DNA of 33,278 nt from Clostridia bacterium (GCA_017469025.1 JAFUHD010000117.1:1-33278), one strand, 5' to 3'. Shown: positions 16,843-24,596, counted from the stretch's first letter. Notes: a model not told the origin generated them from the letters alone. Made by a program: numbers and translations.

Positions 16843-17799
16843 TCAGATCTGCCGTGCCTTCTCCACTACCCAGCGGATGCGTTCTTCAGGAAGTTCATCG
16901 TGAATGCTGCAGTCTGAGCCGAGTATATATCCGCTCTTCCCGCCCTCTGCAATCATCTTTTCCACTTCCTTTTCAATGTCCGCCCTGGAGGCCGTGTACA
17001 GGAAGGTCCCCGGTCTGTTGTCAAATCCGCCCCACACGGTACATCCGAAATGTGCTTTGGCTTTCTGAATGTCCATGATATCGAAATAGCGGCTCCAGCT
17101 GATAACCGGTGCTTTGTAATCCGCCCATACACTCAGACGGTTAGGTTCCTCTTCCCATGCGCAGAAATGAATGGCATTCATGCTGCTGAGGCTGTTTGCA
17201 TAATCCAGCACGGTTCTGTCACTGGGCATTACCGAGTCACGATACTCCTCATAAGTGAAACGTCTCTGTTCGCCGTTCTGAACACTGTAGAAGATACCAT
17301 CTGCACCGGATTCCTGAATGATGCCCTGGACCAGCAGCCGGACGTCCTCAGCAACAATTCTGCATGCCCTTTTCATAGCTTCAGGGTTTTCACGGATAAA
17401 CTGCATCATCTTCGGATAACCGATTTTCAGCCGGATATAGCTGAGCGGCGCAAAAATCAGATAAATGGCAGGACATTCGCCGCCCAGTGCCTTTACCACC
17501 TTTTTGGTGCGCTCAATCTGTCCGCGGATATATGGATGGTTCGGACCAAGCGGCATGATTCTGTTGAGATCCTCTGCCTTCTCAATTCCCTCAAGAACCG
17601 AAGAAGGCCAGCCGAAATACTTGTCGCCGCTCAGCTTCATGAAGTCTACATCAGTATCCTTAAGAAATTTGGCCTGACACTCAGCAAACCGGTCATCATT
17701 TTCCCAGTACGCCGGAGGAACATGCTTCCACATGCATACCGGGACATGGTCCGTCTCAAGGCCCTTGAATGCAGCTTCAACCCGTTCTCTCTTGTTCAT
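16843..17799 (-). CDS. Uroporphyrinogen decarboxylase (URO-D) family protein, methyltransferase-like
   Basis: The 318-aa protein has the URO-D/MtaA barrel pattern: start MNKRERVEAAFKGLETDHVP, then AIYLIFAPLSYIRLKIGY, GIIQESGADGIFYSVQNGE, NAIHFCAWEE and the final GGFDNRPGTFLYTASRADIE with GKSGYILGSDC. In anaerobes such proteins outside haem synthesis usually act on methyl groups with corrinoid partners, but no corrinoid protein gene is next to it, so the role is open. The start at 17799 is set by AAAGGAG eight bases upstream; the 16 extra in-frame codons lie inside the leader element. Three tandem leader copies precede it, the strongest concentration in the window. Confidence 0.85.
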   Translation of the reverse strand: MNKRERVEAAFKGLETDHVPVCMWKHVPPAYWENDDRFAECQAKFLKDTDVDFMKLSGDKYFGWPSSVLEGIEKAEDLNRIMPLGPNHPYIRGQIERTKKVVKALGGECPAIYLIFAPLSYIRLKIGYPKMMQFIRENPEAMKRACRIVAEDVRLLVQGIIQESGADGIFYSVQNGEQRRFTYEEYRDSVMPSDRTVLDYANSLSSMNAIHFCAWEEEPNRLSVWADYKAPVISWSRYFDIMDIQKAKAHFGCTVWGGFDNRPGTFLYTASRADIEKEVEKMIAEGGKSGYILGSDCSIHDELPEERIRWVVEKARQI

Positions 17800-17811
17800 A
17801 TCATGTTCTCC

Positions 17812-17897
17812 TTTAATGACATAGTCGTGCTTTCGGCACCGTATCAATTGCAGTTGTCATGATTTGACAAACCAGCATGAAATGCTGGGCCATCTCC
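17812..17897 (-). repeat. Leader element copy A with 26-aa peptide ORF (before UroD-like gene)
   Basis: Best-preserved copy. On minus it reads GGAGATGGCCCAGC, hairpin CCAGCA/TGCTGG, TTTGTCAAATCATGACA, core GATACGGTGCCGAAAGCAC, then TATGTCATTAAAGGAG. A peptide frame starts at ATG 17893 and stops at TAA 17813-17815 (26 aa, core QIMTTAIDTVPKARLCH). Its stop overlaps the AAAGGAG of the downstream gene, so the two could be translationally coupled. AATGACA/TGTCATT-type outer pairing and an inner GTGC/GCAC hairpin are both possible. Confidence 0.85.
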
Positions 17898-17980
17898 TTT
17901 GTTTATAGTTGCGCTTTCGGCGTCGTATCAATCGCAGTTTTCATTATTGGACAAACCAGCACAAAGTGCTGGCCATATTC
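17898..17980 (-). repeat. Leader element copy B with 28-aa peptide ORF
   Basis: Tandem copy directly upstream of A. The hairpin CCAGCAC/GTGCTGG is perfect. The inner stem has changed from GTGC/GCAC to ACGC/GCGC, keeping a pair by changing T-A to C-G. The peptide frame runs from ATG 17989 to TAA 17903-17905 (28 aa, core VCPIMKTAIDTTPKAQL) and is followed by AAAGGAG. The outer stem is lost in this copy. Confidence 0.8.
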
Positions 17981-18052
17981 TTTATTCATAGTTGCGCTTT
18001 CGGCGTCGTATCAATCGCAAAAGTCATATCTGACAGACCAGCTCATTTTCTG
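17981..18052 (-). repeat. Leader element copy C (diverged)
   Basis: Third tandem copy, with the core GCGATTGATACGACGCC and GAAAGCGCAACTATGA intact. The first hairpin is degraded and one base is missing before the core, which breaks the peptide frame; only MTFAIDTTPKAQL remains readable. TGTCAGATATGAC keeps the upstream pairing. Probably a decaying duplicate. Confidence 0.7.
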
Positions 18053-18189
18053 CACACCGGGCGGAAGTCAGGCACGACGCTCTCCGGTCCGGGAATAGAA
18101 ACACCCATAACCGCTAAAGCGTCAGTGCAAATACCTTACCGGATTTGCGTGAGACGTGCAGCGCGGATCACGCAGGCATTCATATCGCT

Positions 18190-18468
18190 TTATGCGGGAA
18201 AATGAACCGCCTTGTACTGCTGCGGCGTCATGCCGGTAACGCGTTTGAACTGCTTGTGAAAGTATGACGTGCTGGAAAAGCCGCATTGATCTGAAATTTC
18301 CTGTATTGTGATCTGAGAAGACGCAAGCAGTTTCTTAGCGAGATCTATCCGTGCATTTGAAATATAGGTGGTCAGGGCCTGGCCGGATTCTTTATGGAAG
18401 AGATACGAAATGTAATCCGGGTTCATATGTACCCTTTCAGCAATAAAGGCACGGTTCAGTTCCGTCTC
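18190..18468 (-). pseudogene. AraC-type DNA-binding domain cut off from its response regulator
   Basis: After the TGA at 18469-18471 the same frame continues as ETELNRAFIAERVHMNPDYI, then a complete AraC-type double helix-turn-helix (YISYLFHKESG ... ITIQEISDQCGFSSTSYF ... HKQFKRVTGMTPQQYK) to the stop at 18190. This is the DNA-binding half of a YesN-type regulator of about 243 aa. An internal ATG (18426) could start a shorter protein but falls inside the first helix-turn-helix and has no ribosome binding site. Unless the TGA is read through, the domain is not made. Confidence 0.8.
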
Positions 18469-18921
18469 TCAGATGTTTGTTGTAATGCATTTCTTGACCG
18501 ATATCATGAAAGAAGATTCAGGCACCGGAATCTCTGCCTGTACCTGATTCAGCCTGACTGCCTCTACCGCGCTTTTCAGTTCTTCGGTCAGTACATCTGG
18601 TGATGCGGGTTTTAGGATATACCCAAAGCAGTGCAGTTTTACTGCCCGCTGGGCATAATCAAACTGCGGATGCCCGGTGAGGATCAGCGAAACAGGATTA
18701 TATCCATGCTCATGAGCCCAGCTAATCAGTTCAAGACCGGATTGTCTTGGCATTTCCACGTCCGTCAGCAGAATATCAATCTTTTTTTCTGCAAAAATAT
18801 CCTGGGCCTGCTGGACACTGAATGCCGTTGACACCGACGTGATACCCAGTGCATCAAAATCCAGATCACGCACAATAGATTTTACGATGAAGTATTCGTC
18901 GTCCACAATCAGCAGATTCAT
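18469..18921 (-). CDS. Response regulator receiver domain (truncated YesN-type)
   Basis: The 150-aa product is a full CheY-like receiver: acidic pair D7-D8 in LIVDDE, phospho-acceptor D54 in LLTDVEMP, T82 in ILTGHP and K104 in YILKPAS. A short linker then ends in KKCITTNI and a TGA stop. The missing AraC domain follows in the same frame. Its partner kinase gene ends 33 bases upstream. As written this protein can be phosphorylated but cannot bind DNA, so it could act only as a phosphate sink. It would normally activate the divergent transport operon. Confidence 0.88.
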   Translation of the reverse strand: MNLLIVDDEYFIVKSIVRDLDFDALGITSVSTAFSVQQAQDIFAEKKIDILLTDVEMPRQSGLELISWAHEHGYNPVSLILTGHPQFDYAQRAVKLHCFGYILKPASPDVLTEELKSAVEAVRLNQVQAEIPVPESSFMISVKKCITTNI

Positions 18922-18953
18922 GTTTCCTCCTCCTTCAGGTCATCCACCTGAGT

Positions 18954-20792
18954 TTACGGATCTGCTCCATCTGCATCCTCATGACATTCCGGTCCGGCGC
19001 ACCGGTCCGGTTCCCTGCTCAAAAAGGGAATTTGGATATCCACCCTGGCACCTGCGCCAGGTTCATTTGAAAATACAACCTGTGCTTCATCCCTGAAGAC
19101 CAGTTCAATGGATTTGACTATGTTGTAAATCCCAATATGCCGTCCATCCCGGACCGCTTCCGGATGATCGAGTATGTGGTTACAGTGTTCAAGTGCTTCC
19201 AGCGGATAGCCTGTGCCGCTGTCGACAAAGCCGATGTGGATCATCTGTCTGCCTTTTATTTCAGCAGCCTGCACGGATACCGATATTTTTAGCCATTCTC
19301 CCATGATCAGGTTGTGTTTGAGCGTATTCTCACACAATGTAAGCAGTGTCATGGGCGGTATGCAGGCCAGCGTGCATGACCGGGGCAGATCCAATTCATA
19401 GGAAAGACTTCCGGGATATCTGATACAGGCCAGTTCCAGATAATTGTCCAGATGATCAAATTCCTGTTCAAGCGGGATCACATCACCTGTTGCAAATGAG
19501 TACCGGATGTGCTGGGACAGGGTCTGTGTCAGCCGCTGGGCAGCATCATGATCGCTTTCATCAGGCGATGAAGCCAGATAGGAAAAGGTATTCAGGCAGT
19601 TAATGAGAAAATGCGGCGTAATCTGGGATTTCAGAAACTGAAGTTCCATTCTGCTCTGTGTCAGCTGATCTTCATAAATCTGCGCCTCAAGCGTCTGAAT
19701 ATTGTCAAGCATGCCGTTGAGCACATGGAACATCTGGCGCACTTCCAGACACCGGCTGTCAGTAGGCAGAATCGGCGCTTTCTGTTTACCATCCTGCAGC
19801 GCCCTGAGGGTCTGCTGCATGGATTTGACAGGCTGACCGATCATCCGCTTGAAAAGTGCTGAAAAGACCAGTACAGCCAGCGCAATCACCCCGATCATCG
19901 AGAGCGTATTCTTGAAAACGGGAGAAAGCATGGACTGCAGCAGGGAAAAAGGTGTAAAGACAATCAGATAACAGTCACTGTAGGATGTCCTGTGGGCATT
20001 CACCATGTATCTGTACCCGTCAGGTGCGGTATAGCTCTGATAATGTGTCAGGGAAATATCGTCAAAAACATAGTCCGGAAAAAGATCCCCCTGCAGCAGA
20101 TGGCATTCAGGGTCCAGCATACTCACTACGCTCTCTCTCGGCAGGATGTTGCGGAAAGACGCAATCAGTGTCGGAACACTGGTCCATGCGCCAAGCACAC
20201 CACTGCCGGAATAGACATAACGCACAAGGTAGGTGCTGTCTTCATACCGGATCAGCTGCCACTTTTTAAAGACATTCTGCATCCGGGAAAAATCCTCCCG
20301 GGTATCGGAGAGAAAACGTTTCACATACTCAGAGCAGCCATAAGATGCCGTCCTTGCAACATACGGCGTGTAATCATCTGCAGACGGAGAATAGAAAAAA
20401 AGGCCGTCTGTTTCCGGGAATACCGGTGCAAGATTTGTCAGTTCCTTATATAGTGTCATCTTCGCCTGATAAAACACCTGTGCGTCACTGGTCGTATTGA
20501 TCAGGGATACATTGGTATTATAGGCACCAAGCTGAAAAAGCTGACGGTCCAGCGTATTGAAAGCCGCCTCCGTATCGCTGTTAATCTGTGACTCCATGCG
20601 GCCTATGGTATCCAGATACTGGTCGGTAAACTGTCCCTGAAAGTAGACCGATACAAAGCCAATTACCACCAGTGAAAAAAGAAGCAGAAAGACCGCCGTA
20701 AGGATGCTGATGGTCGCCAGCGAATATGTAAATTTCCTCGGCTGCCTGAAAGCAGAGCCCTTCCCCGCCTTTTCCGGTTTCAATGTTTCCAT
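18954..20792 (-). CDS. YesM-type sensor histidine kinase
   Basis: A 612-aa membrane kinase. Helix 1 at about 24-48 and helix 2 at about 296-315 enclose a ~245-residue extracellular sensing domain. A HAMP-like linker follows, then the His_kinase domain with phospho-acceptor H394 (SQITPHFLINCLNTF; canonical QINPHFLFN). The ATPase domain has N box LCENTLKHN (486-494), DSGTGYP (524-530) and GIYN (554-557). Kinases of this class sense sugars or oligosaccharides outside the cell and act with YesN-type regulators beside LplABC-type transporters. Here it is divergent from such a transporter operon, with a palindrome in the shared promoter region. The N-box asparagines are intact, so activity is expected. 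Confidence 0.93.
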   Translation of the reverse strand: METLKPEKAGKGSAFRQPRKFTYSLATISILTAVFLLLFSLVVIGFVSVYFQGQFTDQYLDTIGRMESQINSDTEAAFNTLDRQLFQLGAYNTNVSLINTTSDAQVFYQAKMTLYKELTNLAPVFPETDGLFFYSPSADDYTPYVARTASYGCSEYVKRFLSDTREDFSRMQNVFKKWQLIRYEDSTYLVRYVYSGSGVLGAWTSVPTLIASFRNILPRESVVSMLDPECHLLQGDLFPDYVFDDISLTHYQSYTAPDGYRYMVNAHRTSYSDCYLIVFTPFSLLQSMLSPVFKNTLSMIGVIALAVLVFSALFKRMIGQPVKSMQQTLRALQDGKQKAPILPTDSRCLEVRQMFHVLNGMLDNIQTLEAQIYEDQLTQSRMELQFLKSQITPHFLINCLNTFSYLASSPDESDHDAAQRLTQTLSQHIRYSFATGDVIPLEQEFDHLDNYLELACIRYPGSLSYELDLPRSCTLACIPPMTLLTLCENTLKHNLIMGEWLKISVSVQAAEIKGRQMIHIGFVDSGTGYPLEALEHCNHILDHPEAVRDGRHIGIYNIVKSIELVFRDEAQVVFSNEPGAGARVDIQIPFLSREPDRCAGPECHEDADGADP

Positions 20793-20841
20793 GGCCTGCC
20801 CCCGCTGTTGTCGGATGAACTAAGAAAATTACAATGAACAC

Positions 20842-20883
20842 TAAGAAATGTTTCTTAAATCCTGATAGGAAAAATTATATACT
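20842..20883 (+). promoter_or_regulatory. Divergent promoter region with palindromic operator
   Basis: TAAGAAA-TG-TTTCTTA (20842-20857) is a 7+7 inverted repeat midway between the kinase gene and the solute-binding protein gene; ACTAAGAAA occurs again as a half site near 20820. A possible -10 TATACT lies at 20878-20883, with TTCTTA about 20 bases before it. The layout suits a YesN/AraC-type activator or another regulator covering the -35 region. Confidence 0.5.
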
Positions 20884-20957
20884 CTTTTTACAGAAAAACA
20901 AGCCACAATCACAGCTTGTAAACTGAAACCAGTGTTTTTTCTGAAAGGAGTATCAGC

Positions 20958-22439
20958 ATGAAAAACCTCGTTATCGCAATTTTGTGCCTCCTGATGGTCC
21001 TGTCAATGACCAGCATTGCATTTGCCGATATGCCCACCGTCGTTATGGCATATCCGACCTGGACCGGACGGCCCGCCGGTGAAGACCGCATTCAGGCGCG
21101 TCTTTCCGCCATCACCGAAGAAAAGCTCGGTGTGAAGCTCGAAATGGAAATCCTCGACTATGGTTCCTGGAACCAGAGCATGACCCTGATGCTGGCCAGC
21201 GGTGAGAAGATTGACATCTTCAACACCCTTGGACTCGGCTACTCCAACTGCGTCAACAAGGGTTATGCCCTTGAGCTGGATGAGCTTCTGGCAAACTATG
21301 GCCAGGGCATCCTCGAGACCATCAATCCGGCTTACATCGAAGCCTGCCGCATCGACGGCCAGGTGTTCGGTCTGCCGCAGCAGCGCGATATCGCCCAGGG
21401 CAAAGGCGCTTATGTCATCGCCACCAAGTATCTTGACGAGATCGGCTATGACTGGAAGAGCAAGCTGGATGCCGACGGCGAATCCATCTATTGCGAACTC
21501 GATGAAATCAAGGACATCTTCGCTAAACTGCATGATGCAGAGCCCAGCAAATTTGTTCTCTGCCCCAACAAGGGAACCCAGCTGAACAATACCGTGTTCT
21601 TTGATGACATCGGCAATGACTACTTCGGTGTTCTGATGGATCCCGCCAACAGTCTCACGGTTTCCAACCTCTTCGAGAGTGAAGATTTCCTGAATGCCTG
21701 CAAAATGTTCTACGACTGGAACCAGATGGGCTATATCTCCAAAGATGCCCTGACCGACAGCAACACCCCGCAGCAGAACATGAAAGCCGGCCTCGGCATG
21801 TCCACCCTGGCTGCCTACAAGCCGGGCACCAAAATGGAACAGGTTGCCCAGAGCGGTCTTGATGTAGTCGTTTTCAAGACTATGGGTGTATTCACCAAAT
21901 CTGCAGCCGTTACCAGCATGAACTGGGCACTCAATTCCAATACCGACGTGGCTGAGGAAGCCATGAAGGTTCTGAACCTGCTTTATACCGACGCTGAGGC
22001 TGCCACCCTGCTGGCCTGGGGCGAAGAAGGCGTTGACTACAAGGTTACCGATGACGGCTTCCTGACCTATGCTGACGGCATTGATGCCAGCAACCAGCAA
22101 TACAGCACACTGAACTTCCTCATGCCCAACCAGTACCTGACCGGCGTATGGGAAGGCAACCCGAAGGACATTTATGAGCAGACCGAGAAGTTCAACGACG
22201 ACTCTGTCAAGTCTCTGGCCATGGGCTTCACCTTCGACAACTCCGCCGTTATGGCTGAGTACACCGCTCTGACCAACGTTTATAACGAGTACATCAACCA
22301 GATCATCCTGGGCTTTGTCGAGCCTGAATCCGCCATTGCTGAGATGAACAACAAGCTTTATGCCGCCGGACTTGAGCGCTATATGAACGCCAAGCAGGAC
22401 GCCCTCAATGCATGGGCTGCCGTCAAGGGCATTAAGTAA
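20958..22439 (+). CDS. ABC transporter solute-binding protein (LplA-type carbohydrate)
   Basis: The 493-aa protein has a Sec signal peptide (residues 1-23, cut after SIAFA) and then the cluster-B binding-protein fold: PTVVMAYPTWTG strand, LMLASGEKIDIFNTLG (the usual 'SGD.pDi' segment), and DLLTDAEAATLLAWGEEG-like C-terminal segment seen here as NLLYTDAEAATLLAWGEEGV. It should capture a sugar or oligosaccharide outside the cell. Unusually for a Gram-positive binding protein I see no lipobox cysteine at the cleavage site. AAAGGAG precedes the ATG. Codon use is richer in GCC/GGC than in neighbouring genes, typical of a highly expressed gene. It heads the operon; a strong hairpin after it would let it be made in excess over the permeases. 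Confidence 0.93.
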   Translation: MKNLVIAILCLLMVLSMTSIAFADMPTVVMAYPTWTGRPAGEDRIQARLSAITEEKLGVKLEMEILDYGSWNQSMTLMLASGEKIDIFNTLGLGYSNCVNKGYALELDELLANYGQGILETINPAYIEACRIDGQVFGLPQQRDIAQGKGAYVIATKYLDEIGYDWKSKLDADGESIYCELDEIKDIFAKLHDAEPSKFVLCPNKGTQLNNTVFFDDIGNDYFGVLMDPANSLTVSNLFESEDFLNACKMFYDWNQMGYISKDALTDSNTPQQNMKAGLGMSTLAAYKPGTKMEQVAQSGLDVVVFKTMGVFTKSAAVTSMNWALNSNTDVAEEAMKVLNLLYTDAEAATLLAWGEEGVDYKVTDDGFLTYADGIDASNQQYSTLNFLMPNQYLTGVWEGNPKDIYEQTEKFNDDSVKSLAMGFTFDNSAVMAEYTALTNVYNEYINQIILGFVEPESAIAEMNNKLYAAGLERYMNAKQDALNAWAAVKGIK

Positions 22440-22473
22440 TTCCCGGCCGGAAAACGCATAGCATCGATTCGTG

Positions 22474-22506
22474 AGGCGCTGCGCAGAAAGCGCAGCGCCT
22501 TCTCTG
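22474..22506 (+). terminator. Intra-operon terminator/attenuator after the binding protein
   Basis: AGGCGCTGCGC pairs perfectly over 11 bases with GCGCAGCGCCT around loop AGAAA and is followed by TCTCTGTTTC. It lies 35 bases after the binding-protein stop and before the permease gene, where partial termination commonly sets the ratio of binding protein to permease. Confidence 0.8.
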
Positions 22507-22517
22507 TTTCATAAGAA

Positions 22518-22603
22518 AATGGCCAGGTGCTTCACGCAGGCCTGTCAGAATAACAGACAGTACAGATGAATCGGTGCCGAAAGTTCAAAATGCTGTCTGA
22601 AAG
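22518..22603 (+). repeat. Leader element copy G, diverged (before permease 1)
   Basis: This copy keeps ATGGCCAG, CTGTCAGAATAA, the core CGGTGCCGAAAG and the final AAAGGAA ribosome binding site of permease 1. Outer-stem bases differ from the other copies, yet pairing is complete: CAGACAG (22554-22560) with CTGTCTG (22593-22599). CTGTC (22542-22546) can pair instead with the same GACAG, a competing stem also possible in the other copies. The shared peptide frame survives only near its end (ESVPKVQNAV, TGA). Confidence 0.55.
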
Positions 22604-22614
22604 GAAATTCCGCA

Positions 22615-23538
22615 ATGAAGAAGAAGAACAAGACACTCAGGATGATGATCCGGAACATCCCCATCTATGTAATGGCTCTGCCGGGTCTCATCTATCTGTT
22701 CATCAATAACTATATGCCTCTGCCCGGACTGGTTCTTGCATTTAAGAACTATAATGCGCGCAAAGGCATCTGGGGGTCTCCCTGGGCCGGTCTGAGCAAC
22801 TTTACCTATCTGTTTGCAACCAGCGACGCTTATGTCATCACCCGCAATACCATCTTGTACAACCTCGCCTTCATCGTGATCAATACAGTCCTGTCCATTG
22901 CCGTAGCCATCATCCTGAGCGAGCTCAAGAACAAAATCAAGAACTTCTATCAGTCCGTCATTCTGCTGCCCCACCTCATTTCTGCCGTTATTATCAGCTA
23001 TATCGTATTTGCCTTCCTGTCCACCGAATCCGGTTTTATCAACAATACCATGCGCCGTCTGTTCAATGCCGAGCCAATCGCATGGTATGCCGAAAAGAAG
23101 TACTGGCCGTTTATCCTGGTCTTTGTGTCGGCATGGAAGAGCGTTGGTTATCAGTGCATCATCTATCTGGCCACACTGCTGGGCTTTGACCGATCCTATT
23201 ATGAAGCGGCGGATCTGGATGGTGCCACAGTCTGGCAGCAGATCCGTCTGATTACACTGCCGCTCCTCCGTCCTACCATCATCATGCTCACCATGATGGC
23301 CGTAGGCCGTATCTTCTATTCCGATTTCGGCCTGTTCTATCAGGTTCCTCAGAATTCCGGTGCACTGTTCCCGGTAACTAATACCATTGATACCTATGTG
23401 TACCGCGGACTCCTGGAGGCAGGGAACATCTCCATGTCTGCAGCCGCCGGCTTCTACCAGTCCATCGTAGGATTCATTCTGGTTCTGGGCGCCAATCTGC
23501 TGGTCCGTAAATTCGACCGCGACAGCGCACTGTTCTGA
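22615..23538 (+). CDS. ABC transporter permease 1 (LplB-type)
   Basis: A 307-aa inner-membrane permease with about six helices. Its ATPase-contact EAA loop reads YYEAADLDGATVWQQIRLIT followed by LPLLRP. The N-terminal LPGLIYLFINNYMPLPGLVL and AFKNYN stretch is typical of the LplB half of LplABC/YtcQP-type carbohydrate importers. The start follows AAAGGAA. Partner of the next gene; it forms the channel through which the substrate caught by the binding protein enters. No ATPase gene is present, so it must use a shared MsmX/UgpC-type ATPase encoded elsewhere. Confidence 0.95.
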   Translation: MKKKNKTLRMMIRNIPIYVMALPGLIYLFINNYMPLPGLVLAFKNYNARKGIWGSPWAGLSNFTYLFATSDAYVITRNTILYNLAFIVINTVLSIAVAIILSELKNKIKNFYQSVILLPHLISAVIISYIVFAFLSTESGFINNTMRRLFNAEPIAWYAEKKYWPFILVFVSAWKSVGYQCIIYLATLLGFDRSYYEAADLDGATVWQQIRLITLPLLRPTIIMLTMMAVGRIFYSDFGLFYQVPQNSGALFPVTNTIDTYVYRGLLEAGNISMSAAAGFYQSIVGFILVLGANLLVRKFDRDSALF

Positions 23539-23553
23539 TAAGGGGGTACAGAT

Positions 23554-24447
23554 ATGAATACGAATGACAAAAAAGCATTTCAGATCATTGGCCACATCGT
23601 CATGATTATTTTGACACTGCTGGCAATGCTCCCTCTGATCCTGATTCTCATGGCTTCCCTGACCGACGATACCGCTCTGATTCAGGACGGCTACCGTTTC
23701 GTCCCCCGTGTATTCAGCACGGCTGCCTACGAGTACATCTTCTCCTCCAGCGACACCGTACTCCGTGCATATGGCATTTCCATTGTGCTGACCATCTGTG
23801 GTACAATGATATCCGTCGTGATTACCACGATGCTCGCCTATGCGCTGGCCAAAAAGAACCTGCCCGGCAAAGGACTGCTGAACTTTCTGGTCTTCTTTAC
23901 CATGCTCTTTAACGGCGGTCTGGTGCCTACCTACATGAACTACACCAATGTGTTCGGCCTCAAAAACACATTCTGGGCACTGATGATTCCCAATCTGCTC
24001 ATGAATGCATTCAACGTCATGATGGTAAAATCCTATTTTGCCTCCAGCGTACCGGATGAAATTGTAGAGGCTGCATTCATTGACGGAGCGACCGAGTTCC
24101 AGACTTTCTACCGGATCTGTCTGCCGCTGGCAAAGCCGATTATTGCCACCATTGCACTGTTTGTCGGCATTGCCTACTGGAACGACTGGAACAACGGCTA
24201 TATCTACCTGACCAAACGCACTGACCTGTTCTCCATCCAGAACCTGCTGAACCGCATGATTAAAAACATACAGGCGCTGCAGCAGAATGCCAATGTCGTC
24301 AATACGGACAGCGCCATTGCCAGCATGCCCGCGGTCTCTATCCGCATGGCCATCGCTGTCGTCGGCATTCTGCCCGTGATCATTATCTATCCATTCATTC
24401 AGAAGAACTTCGTAAAAGGTATCACGCTGGGCGGCGTTAAGGGTTAA
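23554..24447 (+). CDS. ABC transporter permease 2 (YtcP/LplC-type)
   Basis: A 297-aa permease of the MalG/YtcP type with about six helices and the EAA loop VEAAFIDGATEFQTFYRICL followed by PLAKP. A large loop after the fifth helix (NRMIKNIQALQQNANVVNTD) is usual for YtcP relatives, and the end KNFVKGITLGGVKG is the classic family C-terminus. AGGGGG stands a few bases before the ATG, 15 bases after permease 1, so the two are translated from one message in a 1:1 ratio. Confidence 0.95.
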   Translation: MNTNDKKAFQIIGHIVMIILTLLAMLPLILILMASLTDDTALIQDGYRFVPRVFSTAAYEYIFSSSDTVLRAYGISIVLTICGTMISVVITTMLAYALAKKNLPGKGLLNFLVFFTMLFNGGLVPTYMNYTNVFGLKNTFWALMIPNLLMNAFNVMMVKSYFASSVPDEIVEAAFIDGATEFQTFYRICLPLAKPIIATIALFVGIAYWNDWNNGYIYLTKRTDLFSIQNLLNRMIKNIQALQQNANVVNTDSAIASMPAVSIRMAIAVVGILPVIIIYPFIQKNFVKGITLGGVKG

Positions 24448-24463
24448 CTGCTGCCGGAATTGC

Positions 24464-24496
24464 AGTGCCGGGGCAGAAATGCTCCGGCACTGTCTG
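24464..24496 (+). terminator. Intra-operon hairpin after permease 2
   Basis: AGTGCCGGGGCA pairs with TGCTCCGGCACT (12 pairs with one G-T) around a GAAA loop and is followed by GTCTGTATC. Strong stem, weak T run: likely an attenuator or mRNA-end protector before the downstream genes. Confidence 0.65.
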
Positions 24497-24499
24497 TAT

Positions 24500-24588
24500 C
24501 AGGAGATCGCCCGGCACTTTGTGCTGGTTTATCAAATAATGACAACTGCAATGGTTACAGAGCCGGAAGCACGACTATGTCATTAAGG
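24500..24588 (+). repeat. Leader element copy D with 35-aa peptide ORF (before the fusion gene)
   Basis: Contains the hairpin CCGGCAC/GTGCTGG, TTTATCAAATAATGACA, a diverged core (ACAGAGCCGGAAGCACGAC) and TATGTCATTAAGGGAG. The peptide frame runs from ATG 24479, inside the preceding hairpin, to TAA 24584-24586 (35 aa, ends HFVLVYQIMTTAMVTEPEA then RLCH). The stop touches the GGGAG of the fusion gene. The outer stem AATGACA (24538-24544) / TGTCATT (24578-24584) is perfect. Confidence 0.8.
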
Positions 24589-24596
24589 GAGAGTTT

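Noticed and set aside
18469-18471. TGA as selenocysteine or tryptophan codon
   Set aside because: Other genes here end in TGA, for example the ferredoxin-like gene and permease 1, the position is a linker with no catalytic role, and I see no SECIS-like hairpin just downstream.
21003-22100. 365-aa minus-strand frame inside the solute-binding protein gene
   Set aside because: The real gene is clear on plus; the antisense frame is open because of GC-rich codon use.
22585-23595. 336-aa minus-strand frame across permease 1
   Set aside because: Antisense shadow; the plus frame has helices and the EAA loop.
24526-24560. Leader element as a sigma-A promoter (TTGTCA with a -10 about 17 bases later)
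   Set aside because: The downstream hexamers (TTGATA or TTACAG) are poor -10 boxes and vary between copies, while the hairpin bases and peptide frame are better conserved.
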